From Luteolibacter sp. SL250 (GTDB taxonomy: Bacteria > Verrucomicrobiota > Verrucomicrobiia > Verrucomicrobiales > Akkermansiaceae), in the NCBI RefSeq assembly GCF_026625605.1, contig NZ_CP113054.1, positions 124,001 through 188,000 of the forward strand: DNA of 64,000 nucleotides, read 5' to 3'. The notes beneath the pieces are model-generated. The model was given only the letters and a program-made list of their open reading frames with translations. It had not been told where the DNA came from and did no database searches. Both the position numbers and the translations under genes were made by a program. Position 1 is the first letter of the stretch. The number at the start of each line of letters is the position of its first letter. Shown here in pieces: positions 1-9,111 of this stretch.

Positions 1-158
1 CCCGCCTTGTCCAGCTTCTCCGCCAACACATGGCGATAGACCTTGAAGGTGCTGCCGCCCTCCGTGATGGAGTCCCCCAGACAGAGGATACGGGTCTGGG
101 AGAACGCCTGCGAGGCGAGAGAAAGGACGACAAGGGCGAGGAGGCGGATGGATCTCAT
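1..158 (-). CDS. SGNH/GDSL-family hydrolase, N-terminal fragment (cut by window start)
   Basis: Only the first 52 codons lie in the window. The protein starts MRSIRLLALVVLSLASQAFS, a clear Sec signal peptide, and continues QTRILCLGDSITEGG, which is the block I motif (GDS with the nucleophile serine) of SGNH/GDSL esterases. In Verrucomicrobia such secreted enzymes often deacetylate sugars or polysaccharides, but the substrate cannot be told from this fragment. The ATG lies 7 bases after the stop of the FAD oxidoreductase gene upstream, and its GGAGAG ribosome binding site falls in the last codons of that gene, so the two are probably co-transcribed. Confidence 0.8.
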   Translation of the reverse strand, partial: MRSIRLLALVVLSLASQAFSQTRILCLGDSITEGGSTFKVYRHVLAEKLDKA

Positions 159-165
159 GGGAAAG

Positions 166-2964
166 CTACTCTCCGATACGGAGCTGGAAGAAATTCTTTC
201 CACCACCAAAGGGATCCGAGCCACGGATGGGAATGCCGATGTGGCGGAAATCTCCGGCGGACTGGAACAAGGCGGGTGCCGGCAGGGTGGGCGTGCGCTG
301 CCAGCCGGTGAGGTTGTCAGACTCCCACACCTCCATCTTCATGCCGTTGGCCCGCTGGTGGCGGCGCAGCAGCAGGTAGAGCTTTCCGTCCTGCGCCAGC
401 AGCCGGGGGCGCGCGTCCGGCCCGCCCGCTCCGGAGAAAAACTCCACCAGGTTCGCCACGCCATCACCATCCGGGTCCGCACCGGGTCCGGAAACCTGCG
501 GGTCCGCCAGTTGCGCCGCATCGAACCGTCCGAACCTCCACGCGTCGAACGGCGGGTCAACCAAGGTCACGGTGGCGGAGACATCCGTGCCGAGGAAATA
601 GGCGGTGGAAGGACTGATGGTGACGGTCACCGTGCGTTCCCCTGCCGGCACGGCCGCCGCCGGCGCGCCGACGGACACCACCAGTTGGCTGACCCCGGCC
701 GGGATGGTGATGGAGGCGGGAAATGACGGCGACAGCTCCGACGGGGCCGCCGTGCCGCCGCGCGCGACGTCCACCACCAGCGGGTTGTCCAGCGTGCCGT
801 TCCGCGAGATGATGAACTCCGCCGGCACGCGCCCACCGCGTGTGGTGGTGGGAATGAGCGGCGTGACGCTGACGATGTTGTCCGGGCCGGGCATCGCCCA
901 GCGCGCGGCATCCGCGATGACATACTCGTCGGCTCCGGTGGTCTCGATAAGGAGGCTGCCGGAGTTGGAACTGCCCGCATTGAACTGGAAGGTTCCCAGG
1001 CTCACCCACTCGTTGCTGTCCTGTTCCTGGTCGATGCGGACGAAGTGGCTGCCACCGTTGTGGAAGACGGTGACGGGAACATTCTTCGCGCGGTTCCCCT
1101 GGGCGGGCCAGCGGAGGTACACGGTGTAAGTGCCGGAGACGGGCAGGTCCGGAACGAAGCGCACGGATTTCGTTCCCTGCCCGGTGTTTCCATCCGACAG
1201 GTAGTTTTTCCCGTAGAAGCCGGACTGGGAGGTACTCTCCGTCCACTGGCCGATCTTGATGGCGTTCGGGTCGGCATTGTCGACGATGGTGCTGGTGCCC
1301 GGGCCGCCGTCGGCGTTGGTGGTGAGCGCCTGACCGTCAGCCCGCATCTTCACCACCAGCTTCGCGTAGGGAACCTGCTGCACGGTGAGGCCGTCGTCGA
1401 TGGCGATGGACGCGGCGGTGGCGGACGACTGGCCCAGCCCCATGAACACCGGCTCCATGCGGATGGAGCCGAACGCCATGTGGGAGGCTGACAGGCACCA
1501 GGGGACGAGGAGGTTTTCGCACTCCCCCTGCTTCGGCACGATGGAACGGTAGGAGATCGGATACGGTCCGTTGGTGGGGTCCTGGACGTCGCCCTCGTTG
1601 CGGACGAAGCCGTCCACGTTGACGTAGCGCTGCACATGGTGGGAGTCCATGGTGTAGGCGGCCATGCCGACGGAGTCCGGGGCGATCTCCGAGCCACGGC
1701 AGTTCTTCGTGCTCATGACGTAGTCGGAAACCATCCGCCGCGCCTCGCGCACGTAGAGCTGGTAGGGCCAGTTGCCGTTGTCCGCGAACTCGTCCTTCGG
1801 CAGGCCCCAGGTGGGGTAGAGGCCGTTGGTGTGGCGGGCGCGCACCCGGGGGTGGTTCTGCAGCGTCCAGATGAGGCCGCGCTGCCAGTTTTCATGCTCC
1901 TTCGCCAGCGCGGCGCGCTGGGCGTGGCTGAGGGTGGCCCAGTTCCAGTCCGGCCCGTAGTTCCGCCCGATGTAGTCGGTGGAGACGGCACCCGTGTTGT
2001 TGGAGTCCGTCTTGCGGTTGGGCATCAGGTCCAGCTTGAAGAAATGGTTGCTCTGCCCGGCCTCCACGGCCCGCAGGAGCAGCTCGTAGTTGGCGGCGTC
2101 ATACCCCGGCGGCTGCGCCACCGGCACGCGGTTCGACTCCCGGTCGGTGAGGCACATGCGGAAACAATAGGCCTGCAGCCGGTGGTCCGCCGTGCCGTTC
2201 CCGGCGACGGACGGCTCGATGCCCGGGAGCAGGCCGCTGGCCGGATTTCCCGCGATCCGGTAGGCACTGATGCTGGCGAGGTTGTTGGTGAAGTTGTGGT
2301 GCCCTTTCCCCACCTGCACGCCGCTGTTGTCCTCCCCGTAGACGTTGTTGTCCTCCCGGCCGATGAACCAGCTCACGCCGGCACCGGCCATGACGTCGCC
2401 TTCGTAGGACGCGTCGATGAACATCTTCCCGCGGTAGGTCTGCCCGTCCTCCATCCGCAGGCCGGTGATGCGCAGCCCGTCCAGGACCACGCCGTCATCC
2501 AGATCCAGCAGGCCGGTGAAGACGGGCACGTTCCACTCGGAGAGCATCGTGTTGAAGACGGCTTCCGCCACCTTCGGCTCGAAGATGGAGGCGACCTGCG
2601 TGGTGTGGTTGAACGCCTTGGCCCCCTGCCCATTCATGTCCTTGATCTGGTCCCAGATGTCTTGCTGCTGGGAGTAGTGGGTATAGACCCGGTGGTAGAA
2701 CTCGCGGCTGAGCCCGCCGAGGATGGCGGTGCTCCCCAGGTCCGTCCACCCCAGGCCGCTGGAGGTGAGGCCGCCGAGGTGGGGGGTGGGGGAAACCAGC
2801 GCGACCTTCTTCCCCAACTTCGCCGCCTGGATCGCCGCGGTGATGCCGCCGGAGGTGCCTCCGTACACAACGATGTCGAACTCATCCGGATGCGCGTGCA
2901 GCGCACCATGGAGGAGCGGGAACAGGAGCGCGGCGAACGCCCCGGCCCGGCCGGTGGATTTCAT
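166..2964 (-). CDS. Secreted FAD-dependent oxidoreductase with golvesin-like and Verrucomicrobia C-terminal domains
   Basis: 932 aa. Residues 1-24 are a signal peptide. Residues 31-50 hold the dinucleotide-binding motif (GGTSGG followed by ITAAIQAAKLGKK), followed by HLGGLTSSGLGW, as in the FAD_oxidored (PF12831) family; further on EGDVMAGAGVSW and YVREARRM are typical of it. From about residue 570 there is a golvesin/xanthan-lyase-type beta domain (SGTYTVYLRWP, YVIADAARW), then a Calx-beta-like stretch (about 705-800), then a tail with DPDGDGVANLVEF around residue 830, common at the C-terminus of exported Verrucomicrobia proteins. The substrate is unknown; relatives occur in polysaccharide-use loci. 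It is the first gene of a short minus-strand unit with the SGNH hydrolase. A shorter paralogue lies at 39870-41474. Confidence 0.85.
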   Translation of the reverse strand: MKSTGRAGAFAALLFPLLHGALHAHPDEFDIVVYGGTSGGITAAIQAAKLGKKVALVSPTPHLGGLTSSGLGWTDLGSTAILGGLSREFYHRVYTHYSQQQDIWDQIKDMNGQGAKAFNHTTQVASIFEPKVAEAVFNTMLSEWNVPVFTGLLDLDDGVVLDGLRITGLRMEDGQTYRGKMFIDASYEGDVMAGAGVSWFIGREDNNVYGEDNSGVQVGKGHHNFTNNLASISAYRIAGNPASGLLPGIEPSVAGNGTADHRLQAYCFRMCLTDRESNRVPVAQPPGYDAANYELLLRAVEAGQSNHFFKLDLMPNRKTDSNNTGAVSTDYIGRNYGPDWNWATLSHAQRAALAKEHENWQRGLIWTLQNHPRVRARHTNGLYPTWGLPKDEFADNGNWPYQLYVREARRMVSDYVMSTKNCRGSEIAPDSVGMAAYTMDSHHVQRYVNVDGFVRNEGDVQDPTNGPYPISYRSIVPKQGECENLLVPWCLSASHMAFGSIRMEPVFMGLGQSSATAASIAIDDGLTVQQVPYAKLVVKMRADGQALTTNADGGPGTSTIVDNADPNAIKIGQWTESTSQSGFYGKNYLSDGNTGQGTKSVRFVPDLPVSGTYTVYLRWPAQGNRAKNVPVTVFHNGGSHFVRIDQEQDSNEWVSLGTFQFNAGSSNSGSLLIETTGADEYVIADAARWAMPGPDNIVSVTPLIPTTTRGGRVPAEFIISRNGTLDNPLVVDVARGGTAAPSELSPSFPASITIPAGVSQLVVSVGAPAAAVPAGERTVTVTISPSTAYFLGTDVSATVTLVDPPFDAWRFGRFDAAQLADPQVSGPGADPDGDGVANLVEFFSGAGGPDARPRLLAQDGKLYLLLRRHQRANGMKMEVWESDNLTGWQRTPTLPAPALFQSAGDFRHIGIPIRGSDPFGGGKNFFQLRIGE

Positions 2965-3198
2965 ATGGGTTTTCGGATTTCCGGCGGGATGGGTTTTTTT
3001 TGCCGGAATCCGGGGATTCTCCGCGTGCGGGGCCGCCGTTCAATGAAAATGTTCTACCACCGCCGGTAGGGCTGGCCCGGCCTCGGGCCGCCGAAGCTGT
3101 ACGCCGGGAGGATTGCGCGGCTCCATTCATCATCTCACGTCACCCGCCTGCACGCCGAAAGCCACGGCGCGCCCAGCGGTCGCGACCCTCCCGTTTTT

Positions 3199-4074
3199 TC
3201 ACAATGGCTGCCAGGAATGCCTGGCCCAGAAAGCGCGCAGGTCTTCCACGGAGCCGTTGAAGGCGTTGTGCTCCAGCGGGCGGTCCATGGTGCCGAAGTA
3301 CTGCGGTGCTCTCCAGGGCCCGTGGTTGTAGTGCTTCGAGTTCGACCGGCCGCCCCCCCACTCGACGCCGCCGTATTGCCACATCGCCCAATCATCCCAG
3401 ATGCCGTAGGCCTGCATGAGGTCCCTGGGCGTGCGGAAGCCGTTGTGGTGGTTGTAGAGAGCGATCCAATACGGGCACTGGCGGATGCGGCGTTTCTCCG
3501 CGGCGCTGGCGTTGCTCAGCGTCGCCCGCAGGCCGCCGCTGTTCTCCAGATAAATGACGGGCAGCACCCCGGTGAGCTGCTCGATGCGGTCGATGAACCG
3601 CACGATGTCCGAGGCGCTGGACTTCGTATCGAAGTCCCCCACCAGCAGGATCTTCCGGCCCTGCAGCCCGCGCTGCGCGGCGATCTCCCGCAGGCGGCCC
3701 ACATAGCGGTCCGCCTGCCACACCGGGTCGCTGGTCTTCAGGACGAAGTAGTAGGTGCCCAGCATCATGCCCTCGCGGTTCGCGGCGCTGAGGAAGTCGG
3801 CGCACTTCTCGTCGATCAGCGTCCCCTTTCCGGTGCGGGCGATCAGACCGTGGGCACCGTTCCGGCGGAGGGCGGACACATTCTGCGACGAATAGGAATC
3901 CCCCGCCCGCTGCTTTTCCTTTGGATCGTAACTGGAGACGTTCACCACCTTCGGCGCGTCCAGCAGCCCGACGCTGCCGTAGCCGCCGCCACCGCAACTG
4001 TTGAGGAGAAAGGGGACCAGCGGAACCAGCGCGAGGAAGAGACGTTTCAGCACGGTTCCAACCAAACGGAGCAC
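3199..4074 (-). CDS. Lipoprotein with glycoside hydrolase 25 (lysozyme)-like domain
   Basis: 291 aa. The N-terminus has a hydrophobic stretch ending LLNSC, a lipobox, so it is probably lipid-anchored. The rest has the layout of GH25 muramidases: NVSSYD near the start, IDEKCADFLSAANREGMMLG then TYYFV in the middle, LLVGDFD (place of the catalytic D-x-E), GVLPVIYLENSGG, YWIALY and WAMWQYGG near the end. The family normally has DxE at the catalytic strand; here DFD is read, so the enzyme may be altered or inactive. It would act on peptidoglycan in the periplasm. It stands alone, in the same direction as its neighbours. Confidence 0.7.
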   Translation of the reverse strand: MLRLVGTVLKRLFLALVPLVPFLLNSCGGGGYGSVGLLDAPKVVNVSSYDPKEKQRAGDSYSSQNVSALRRNGAHGLIARTGKGTLIDEKCADFLSAANREGMMLGTYYFVLKTSDPVWQADRYVGRLREIAAQRGLQGRKILLVGDFDTKSSASDIVRFIDRIEQLTGVLPVIYLENSGGLRATLSNASAAEKRRIRQCPYWIALYNHHNGFRTPRDLMQAYGIWDDWAMWQYGGVEWGGGRSNSKHYNHGPWRAPQYFGTMDRPLEHNAFNGSVEDLRAFWARHSWQPL

Positions 4075-4108
4075 CCGCCGGAAAGCAAGCGATCCTTGAA
4101 GCCACCGC

Positions 4109-4684
4109 TCACCGCTTCAGGTCAACGACCGCACCGGCCGGGGCGTCCGGTGGGCGGGATGCCTCCAGCCGCGCCCTGACGATCTCCTCCCGCTCGATCC
4201 CGCGCACGGTGGTCTCCGCCTGGACGTGCATGAGGTGGTGCGCCCAGCGGGCGGCGAAATACTGGCACAGCAGCCATACCCCGGCACCCAGCATGGCCAT
4301 GAGCACCAGCCAGGAAATCCACCCTGCCGCAAGGGGCAGCCACTTTCCGGAAAAGCCCTCTCCGAGTTTCACGCCGAGCGAGGCGGTCCCGGCCAGGATC
4401 ATCCATCCCTTGTAGCTGGGATCAACCGCCCTCACGGAGTAGGCCAGCCCGATCGCCACGGTCAGGAAATTCAGCGCGGCCCATTCATTCAGCAGCCAGA
4501 GGGGTGCCAGCAGGAGGGACCATATCAACCCGGATCCAGGACTACCTCCCCGCACCAGCCACGAAACGACCGGCCCGACCGCTGCGGTCGCGCAGCCGAG
4601 CCAGACGGCACTGGCGAAGTAGAGGAGACGCTTGAAGATCGACCCCACGGCCCCTCCGAAAACATCCAGCGGATCAAAGCTCAT
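4109..4684 (-). CDS. Hypothetical multi-pass membrane protein
   Basis: 191 aa, not recognised. It has about four hydrophobic segments: LLYFASAVWLGCATAAVGPV, LIWSLLLAPLWLLNEW with LNFLTVAIGLAYS, a short one around GWMILAGTASLGV, and AGWISWLVLMAMLGAGVWLL. A charged cytoplasmic tail (IEREEIVRARLEASRPP) follows. The gene sits 34 bases downstream of the GH25 lipoprotein start and 21 bases upstream of a PEP-CTERM gene end, same strand. No function is assigned. Confidence 0.6.
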   Translation of the reverse strand: MSFDPLDVFGGAVGSIFKRLLYFASAVWLGCATAAVGPVVSWLVRGGSPGSGLIWSLLLAPLWLLNEWAALNFLTVAIGLAYSVRAVDPSYKGWMILAGTASLGVKLGEGFSGKWLPLAAGWISWLVLMAMLGAGVWLLCQYFAARWAHHLMHVQAETTVRGIEREEIVRARLEASRPPDAPAGAVVDLKR

Positions 4685-4705
4685 TTCCGGAACGGGGTAG
4701 GCGGA

Positions 4706-5506
4706 TCAGGAACGTCGGCGTCCCAGCAGGAGAAGCGCGGCCAGGCCACCCAATGCCGCGGCGGTGGGTTCCGGGATGGCGGTGAATGACACGTCATCGA
4801 TGCCCACCGCGGCGCGGCGGTTGCCATTGGTGCTGTTGTCCGTCCAGCGGAGCCACAGTTCCTGGCCCTGCCCCCATGAAATGCCCGTCACATCCGAGGC
4901 CAGGACCACGCGGCCGATGGTGTTGCCATTGACCGAGCGCGACGTCCCACCGGAGGGCTCGGTCTCCGGTGCGGTGAAGGTGAGCGCTGAAACGGAGGTC
5001 CAGCCGGCAGCCGCATCCAGCGAACCCGTCCCCGCCGCAAAAATCTGGTAGTCGAAGGTGAGGCCGTCCGCGACCTCTCCGACGATGGCCCGCCATTCCT
5101 CCCCGGCATACTGGAGGTTGAATGCACTGATCAGCCCCGACGTGTCGTTGGAGATGCTCACCCCATAGCTGATCGCCGAGGTGCCGGTATTGTGGCTCTG
5201 TGAACCGAGGGCACGGTCGGAATTCCCGCTGGGCCCCAGGCTCTGGATTTCCCCCACCGCTGCGGTGTTGCCTGAACTCGCCCGGTATGCGGTGAAGCCG
5301 GTGGTAGGCGAAGGGATCCGGGAGGCAGCATACCATCCGGGAATGGTCGAGTTGTCCGCCCATGGGTGCGTTCCTGAGCCGAAGGAGAGTGTGTTGAAGT
5401 TCTCCGTCAGCGTGGAGCCATAGGTCGCATAGCTGAGCGCGGCCTGGAGGGGAGTTGCCAGCAATGCCAGCAACGCGGTCCGAATTAGAAAATCCTTGGG
5501 TTTCAT
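4706..5506 (-). CDS. PEP-CTERM sorting domain protein
   Basis: 266 aa when started at MKPKDFLIRTALLALLATPLQA, a good signal peptide; a longer reading frame upstream adds 30 residues that do not look like protein. The body is beta-rich and low in charge (ENFNTLSFGSGTHPWADNS, VSALTFTAPETEPSGG). The last residues are IPEPTAAALGGLAALLLLGRRRS: PEP motif, hydrophobic helix and arginine tail, the signal processed by exosortase. It is therefore exported and probably ends in the envelope or matrix. The function of the body is unknown. No exosortase gene is in the window. Confidence 0.85.
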   Translation of the reverse strand: MKPKDFLIRTALLALLATPLQAALSYATYGSTLTENFNTLSFGSGTHPWADNSTIPGWYAASRIPSPTTGFTAYRASSGNTAAVGEIQSLGPSGNSDRALGSQSHNTGTSAISYGVSISNDTSGLISAFNLQYAGEEWRAIVGEVADGLTFDYQIFAAGTGSLDAAAGWTSVSALTFTAPETEPSGGTSRSVNGNTIGRVVLASDVTGISWGQGQELWLRWTDNSTNGNRRAAVGIDDVSFTAIPEPTAAALGGLAALLLLGRRRS

Positions 5507-5647
5507 CGCGAAAAAACCCCTACATCGGAATCCACTTCCAAGGCACGGAAAAAGTGTCAATGCCCCCCTTGGTTCGCGTGCGGGCCTTGGATTCACCCAA
5601 GCCCCTGCAACAACCTGTGCAGCAATTTCGACGCGGATCCACTCCGC

Positions 5648-5956
5648 TCAGAGGAACAGCCGGACCAGGATGCCCGAGATTCCGGAGGGTAGTTCAAAGC
5701 TCCCCCCGGCTTTGGCCAAGCCAAGGCGCGCCGCCTCCGCCACCCACTTTCTCGACGAGTCCACCGTCAGCACGGAGATCCGGCTGCCGATGACTTCATA
5801 GGTGGCCTCGATGTGGATGCTTTCCGCTTCCCCTTCCAGCAACACGTCCGCGCTGATGGTTTTGTCCTTCGAGCGGATGTGGAGGCTTTCAAGCTTCAAC
5901 CAATCCAGCCCGAGGGAGGAAATCCTGGCATCAACGGCTTTGCGGATCAGGTCCAT
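5648..5956 (-). CDS. Small hypothetical protein
   Basis: 102 aa, no signal peptide or membrane segment apart from a mildly hydrophobic end. It reads as an alpha/beta domain (SLHIRSKDKTISADVLLEGE, IHIEATYEVIGSRISVLTVDSS). The family is not recognised; a small cytoplasmic domain made of alternating beta strands is likely. It lies 70 bases downstream of the dapL stop on the same strand, so it may share that transcript. Confidence 0.6.
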   Translation of the reverse strand: MDLIRKAVDARISSLGLDWLKLESLHIRSKDKTISADVLLEGEAESIHIEATYEVIGSRISVLTVDSSRKWVAEAARLGLAKAGGSFELPSGISGILVRLFL

Positions 5957-6026
5957 GCGGGAAAAGTAGCACGGTCCGCACGGGATGGAAGGGGGACACC
6001 GGAGCGCGCCCCCCTCCAGTCATCCA

Positions 6027-7259
6027 TCAGGCGACCAGCGCCTTCAGCCTGCGGCAGACTTCCTCCACGTTCGCACGGGAGTTGAAGGCGGAGATGCGGA
6101 AGTAACCCTCACCGGCGGAGCCGAAGCCGGAGCCGGGGGTGATGACGACCTGCGCCTCGCCCAGCATCTTGTCAAACATGTCCCAGGAGGTCAGACCGGC
6201 AGGGCAGCCAACCCAGACATACGGCGCGTTCTCACCACCGAAGACCGGCAGGCCCGCGGCGGCGGCGGCTTCCCGGAGGAGCTTCGCGTTGCCCATGTAG
6301 TGGGAGATGAGTTCGTTGACCTGCGCCTTGCCTTCATCGGAGAAAACGGCGGCGGCGGCCTTCTGGACCGGGTAGCTGGCACCGTTGAACTTGGTGCTGT
6401 GGCGGCGGGACCAGAGCTGGTGCAGGGGGATGCGCTGGCCGTCGTCCGTCTTTCCGGAAACGGTCTTCGGGATCACCACGTAAGCGCAGCGCACGCCGGT
6501 GAAGCCGCCGTTCTTCGAGAAGGAACGGAACTCGATGGCGACGTCCTTCGCGCCTTCGATCTCGAAGATGGAGCGCGGGATGGACGGATCCTGGATGAAG
6601 GCCTCATAGGCGGCGTCGAAGAGGATGATGGCGTCGTTCTTCTTCGCATAGGCCACCCATGCCTCCAGTTGCTCGCGGGTCGCCACGGCACCGGTCGGGT
6701 TGTTGGGGAAGCAGAGGTAGATGAGGTCCGCCTTCTCCGCAGGGACGTCCGCGACGAAGTTGTTGCCCGCGTTGCACGGGAGGTAGAGCAGGCCCGCGTA
6801 GGCGCCCTTGTCATCCGCATCACCGGTGTTGCCGGCCATGACGTTGGTGTCCACATAGACCGGATAGACCGGGTCGGTGATGGCGATGACGTTGCCCTTG
6901 CCGAAGATGTCGAGGATGTTGCCGGTGTCGCACTTCGAGCCGTCGGAAATGAAGACCTCATCGGCGGAGATGCCGAGGTCGGAGAACTGGTTGTCAACGA
7001 TGGCCTGGCGGAGGAACTCGTAGCCCTGCTCCGGGCCATAGCCCTTGAAGCTGCCGCGGTCCGCCAGCTCGTCCACGCCTTCGTGCATGGCCTTCACGAC
7101 GGCGGAAGGAAGGGCCTCCGTCACGTCACCGATGCCGCAGCGGATGATCCGCGCCGCCTTGTCCGGGTTCGCCTCCGTGTAGGCTTTCACCCGACGGGCG
7201 ATCTCGGGGAAAAGGTAGCCCGCCTTCAGTTTCAGGAAATTCGCATTGATGGTTGCCAT
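6027..7259 (-). CDS. dapL: LL-diaminopimelate aminotransferase
   Basis: 410 aa, the usual length. It converts tetrahydrodipicolinate to LL-2,6-diaminopimelate in one PLP-dependent step, supplying lysine and the peptidoglycan cross-link residue. Hallmarks are [23 protein letters not shown] at the start, [35 protein letters not shown] and [10 protein letters not shown], where Lys249 is the expected PLP lysine, then [16 protein letters not shown] near the end. DapL is typical of Chlamydiae, Verrucomicrobia, plants and some other lineages. The start ATG is followed directly by the conserved N-terminus, so the start is secure. Confidence 0.95.
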   Translation of the reverse strand: MATINANFLKLKAGYLFPEIARRVKAYTEANPDKAARIIRCGIGDVTEALPSAVVKAMHEGVDELADRGSFKGYGPEQGYEFLRQAIVDNQFSDLGISADEVFISDGSKCDTGNILDIFGKGNVIAITDPVYPVYVDTNVMAGNTGDADDKGAYAGLLYLPCNAGNNFVADVPAEKADLIYLCFPNNPTGAVATREQLEAWVAYAKKNDAIILFDAAYEAFIQDPSIPRSIFEIEGAKDVAIEFRSFSKNGGFTGVRCAYVVIPKTVSGKTDDGQRIPLHQLWSRRHSTKFNGASYPVQKAAAAVFSDEGKAQVNELISHYMGNAKLLREAAAAAGLPVFGGENAPYVWVGCPAGLTSWDMFDKMLGEAQVVITPGSGFGSAGEGYFRISAFNSRANVEEVCRRLKALVA

Positions 7260-7340
7260 GGCGGCGGAGGTTTAGCCGCCCGCCCCGCACGGTGCAATCG
7301 TTTCGTTGGGGGGCCGCCAACGCGGTAACGCCATCGGGGT

Positions 7341-7526
7341 GCCCGGGGATTGCGCCAGCTTATGGAGTGCGGCGGCCCTCCGCCGCTTTGGGGGTGGATG
7401 GCATCTGCCGGACGATGTGGCGGAAATCACCACGTCCCGACCTGCGGATGGCGTCTCCGCTTAGGGGTGGGTCATGCCTGCGACTGATAGCGGCAGAAGA
7501 CTGCCGCACTCCATGACGCTGCCGCG
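7341..7526. repeat. Interspersed inverted-repeat element, family 1, copy A
   Basis: This fills most of the gap between dapL and the reductase gene. One end contains TATGGAGTGCGGCGG followed by a hairpin-forming GCGG...CCGC stretch, the other GCCGCACTCCATGACGCTG. The inside (GGACGATGTGGCGGAAATCACCA and GATGGCATCTGCC) is shared with copies B and D, and its ends with copy C. It has no reading frame of its own, so it looks like a non-autonomous element. It is in the opposite orientation to copies B and D. Confidence 0.8.
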
Positions 7527-7555
7527 ACTATGGTGGCTCCCCCTGGCCCGGGAAC

Positions 7556-8539
7556 TCAGAACGAGAACAGCACCTTCCCGTCGCGGCCGGGTTCGTCGAG
7601 GCGGGCAAGAGCCTTGGGGAAATCCTCCAGCGAAAACAGCGCATCGACCTTCTGGGTGACGGCGTCCGCCTTCACTTTTTCCGCCAGGGTTCCATAGATT
7701 TCCCGGATCTGCTCCGCGGACGCGCCTTCCAGCCACTTGGTGATCCACAGGCCGCGTACGGCGATGTCGCGGAAGATGAGCAAGCCGTTGGGCACGGTGA
7801 CCGGCCGCCGCCCCATCGCGCCGTAGGTGATGTGGGAGGCGCCTTCGCGGAGGAGCTTCAGCAGGCCGAGGGCGCTGTCACCACCGACGGCGTTGAAGGC
7901 CAGCGCGGCGCGTGCCCCACCGAGCAGTTCCTTCGCGGCGGCGCGGCCCGCATCGTCATCGGTGAAAACGGCATTCCCGCCTAGCGCCTTCAGCTCGTCC
8001 ACCAGCTCCGGCCGCCGGACGAACGACACCGTGCGGATGCCGAAGTCCCGCGCAAGCTGGATGACGCAGCGGCCCACCGCGGAGTTCCCCGCGTTCTGGA
8101 CGATCCATCCGCCATCCTCCACCAGACCGAAGCCGCGCAGCAGCCGCCATGCGGTCGCCGGGTTCACCTTGAGCATGGCCGCCTGCACCGGATCGATCCC
8201 GGCCGGGAGCTTGAAAAGCGTGTCCGCCGGGACGGTGGTGTGGGTCGCCCAGGTGGCGGAGCGTTTCAGGAAAATGACGGCATCCCCTGCGGAGAAATCC
8301 TCCGCCGCGCTGTCCTCCACGACGCCGACTCCCTCGATGCCGGGCGTGGCGGGCAGCGCCGGTTTCACGCCGTACGTGCCCTCGATGGTGTTGAGGTCCG
8401 CCGGGTTGAGCGGGGCGGCGACCATGCGCACCAGCACCTCTCCGGGGGTGGGTTCCCGCGGGGTGAAAGTCTCCAGTTCCAGGACGTCCGCGGGCTTTCC
8501 CGTGGTGCGGAAGATGAGGCGTGTGCCGCTTTCGGTCAT
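7556..8539 (-). CDS. Zinc-independent MDR-family reductase, trans-2-enoyl-CoA reductase/quinone reductase-like
   Basis: 327 aa from MTESGTRLIFRTTGKP. It belongs to the medium-chain dehydrogenase/reductase superfamily: the N-terminal GroES-like domain has NPADLNTIEGTYGVKP and GIEGVGVVEDS, and the Rossmann domain has VQNAGNSAVGRCVIQLARD, the NADPH site. NPADLNTIEG...P resembles mitochondrial-type enoyl reductase (MECR/Etr1). A role in reducing 2-enoyl thioesters or quinones is possible. A longer open frame exists upstream to 9043, but it runs through a REP pair and another gene, so the later ATG is preferred. Confidence 0.8.
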   Translation of the reverse strand: MTESGTRLIFRTTGKPADVLELETFTPREPTPGEVLVRMVAAPLNPADLNTIEGTYGVKPALPATPGIEGVGVVEDSAAEDFSAGDAVIFLKRSATWATHTTVPADTLFKLPAGIDPVQAAMLKVNPATAWRLLRGFGLVEDGGWIVQNAGNSAVGRCVIQLARDFGIRTVSFVRRPELVDELKALGGNAVFTDDDAGRAAAKELLGGARAALAFNAVGGDSALGLLKLLREGASHITYGAMGRRPVTVPNGLLIFRDIAVRGLWITKWLEGASAEQIREIYGTLAEKVKADAVTQKVDALFSLEDFPKALARLDEPGRDGKVLFSF

Positions 8540-8586
8540 GCCCCCAATGTGGAACCCCCGTGCGGCTTTGCAACCTTCTGGGCTGG

Positions 8587-8655
8587 GACCGCGGAATTCA
8601 TTCCGCTTGGTTTCGCTGGATTCTCCGGGGCGGGATGAATCCCGCGGTCCCAGTT
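8587..8655. repeat. Inverted REP pair (GCGGAAT/GCGGGAT subtype)
   Basis: Two palindromic cores face each other: GCGGAATTCATTCCGC at 8591-8606 and GCGGGATGAATCCCGC at 8630-8645, flanked by TGGGACC and GGTCCCA. The spacer contains TTCTCCGGGGCGG, as in the other REP pairs of the window. It lies just upstream of the reductase gene start. Confidence 0.8.
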
Positions 8656-8658
8656 CCG

Positions 8659-8853
8659 TCAACGGGAGTATCGGTCGTAGCGGCCCTCCACGCCGATGGA
8701 GCGGTTGACGCCGCTTTCCTCCGGCGTGGACCGGAGGTGGAGCGACGCGCCATCGTTGCCGGGAGGTCCGTCCAGCGGATCTCCTCCATCGAGGGGGCCG
8801 CAGGAGGTGAAGGCGAGGGCGCAGGCGACGGAGGAAAGGATCAGACGGGTCAT
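8659..8853 (-). CDS. Small putative lipoprotein
   Basis: 64 aa. MTRLILSSVACALAFTSC is a short lipoprotein signal with lipobox AFTSC. The mature part is Gly/Asp/Pro-rich (GPLDGGDPLDGPPGND) and then polar. Family not recognised; small lipoproteins of this kind with GDPLDGP segments are plausible in Verrucomicrobia. The frame is short and sits between a REP pair and a family 2 element, so it could be spurious, but the lipobox argues for a gene. Confidence 0.5.
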   Translation of the reverse strand: MTRLILSSVACALAFTSCGPLDGGDPLDGPPGNDGASLHLRSTPEESGVNRSIGVEGRYDRYSR

Positions 8854-8900
8854 CAGGGAGCCAGGTTAGGGCAATTTCATGAAATGTATAGGGGTCATCG

Positions 8901-9040
8901 CAGCGGACATGCGGGGTAGCGATGACCTGCTGACACCGATACATCATGGATGGCATCTTTCCCATGTGGAACTGTGGCGAAGGATGTGGATTTCCCCAAC
9001 CGTCATGGCGCAACCATGACGCTACCCCGCATGTCCGTTG
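8901..9040. repeat. Inverted-repeat element, family 2, copy a
   Basis: About 140 bases. The left end CGGACATGCGGGGTAGCG and the right end CGCTACCCCGCATGTCCG are inverted repeats, nearly perfect over 21 bases. The right half has GTCATGGCGCAACCATGAC, a palindrome shared with copies at 25021, 35044 and 58915. The middle (GGAAAGATGCCATC in reverse, GTGGATTTCCCC) is also shared. It lies just upstream of the metal-efflux genes and may contain or disturb their promoter. Confidence 0.8.
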
Positions 9041-9111
9041 CAATCGTAAGATACTTGGGATAGCTGAAATTCCTTGAATAAATCCCCAGCCCGGCTACGT
9101 CGGAATCCAGC

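Noticed and set aside
1636-3069. 477-codon plus-strand frame over the FAD oxidoreductase
   Set aside because: Antisense shadow; the minus-strand product has signal peptide and FAD motif.
8540-9043. Extension of the reductase frame to 9043
   Set aside because: Runs through a REP pair, a lipoprotein gene and a family 2 element; MTESGTRL is the natural start.
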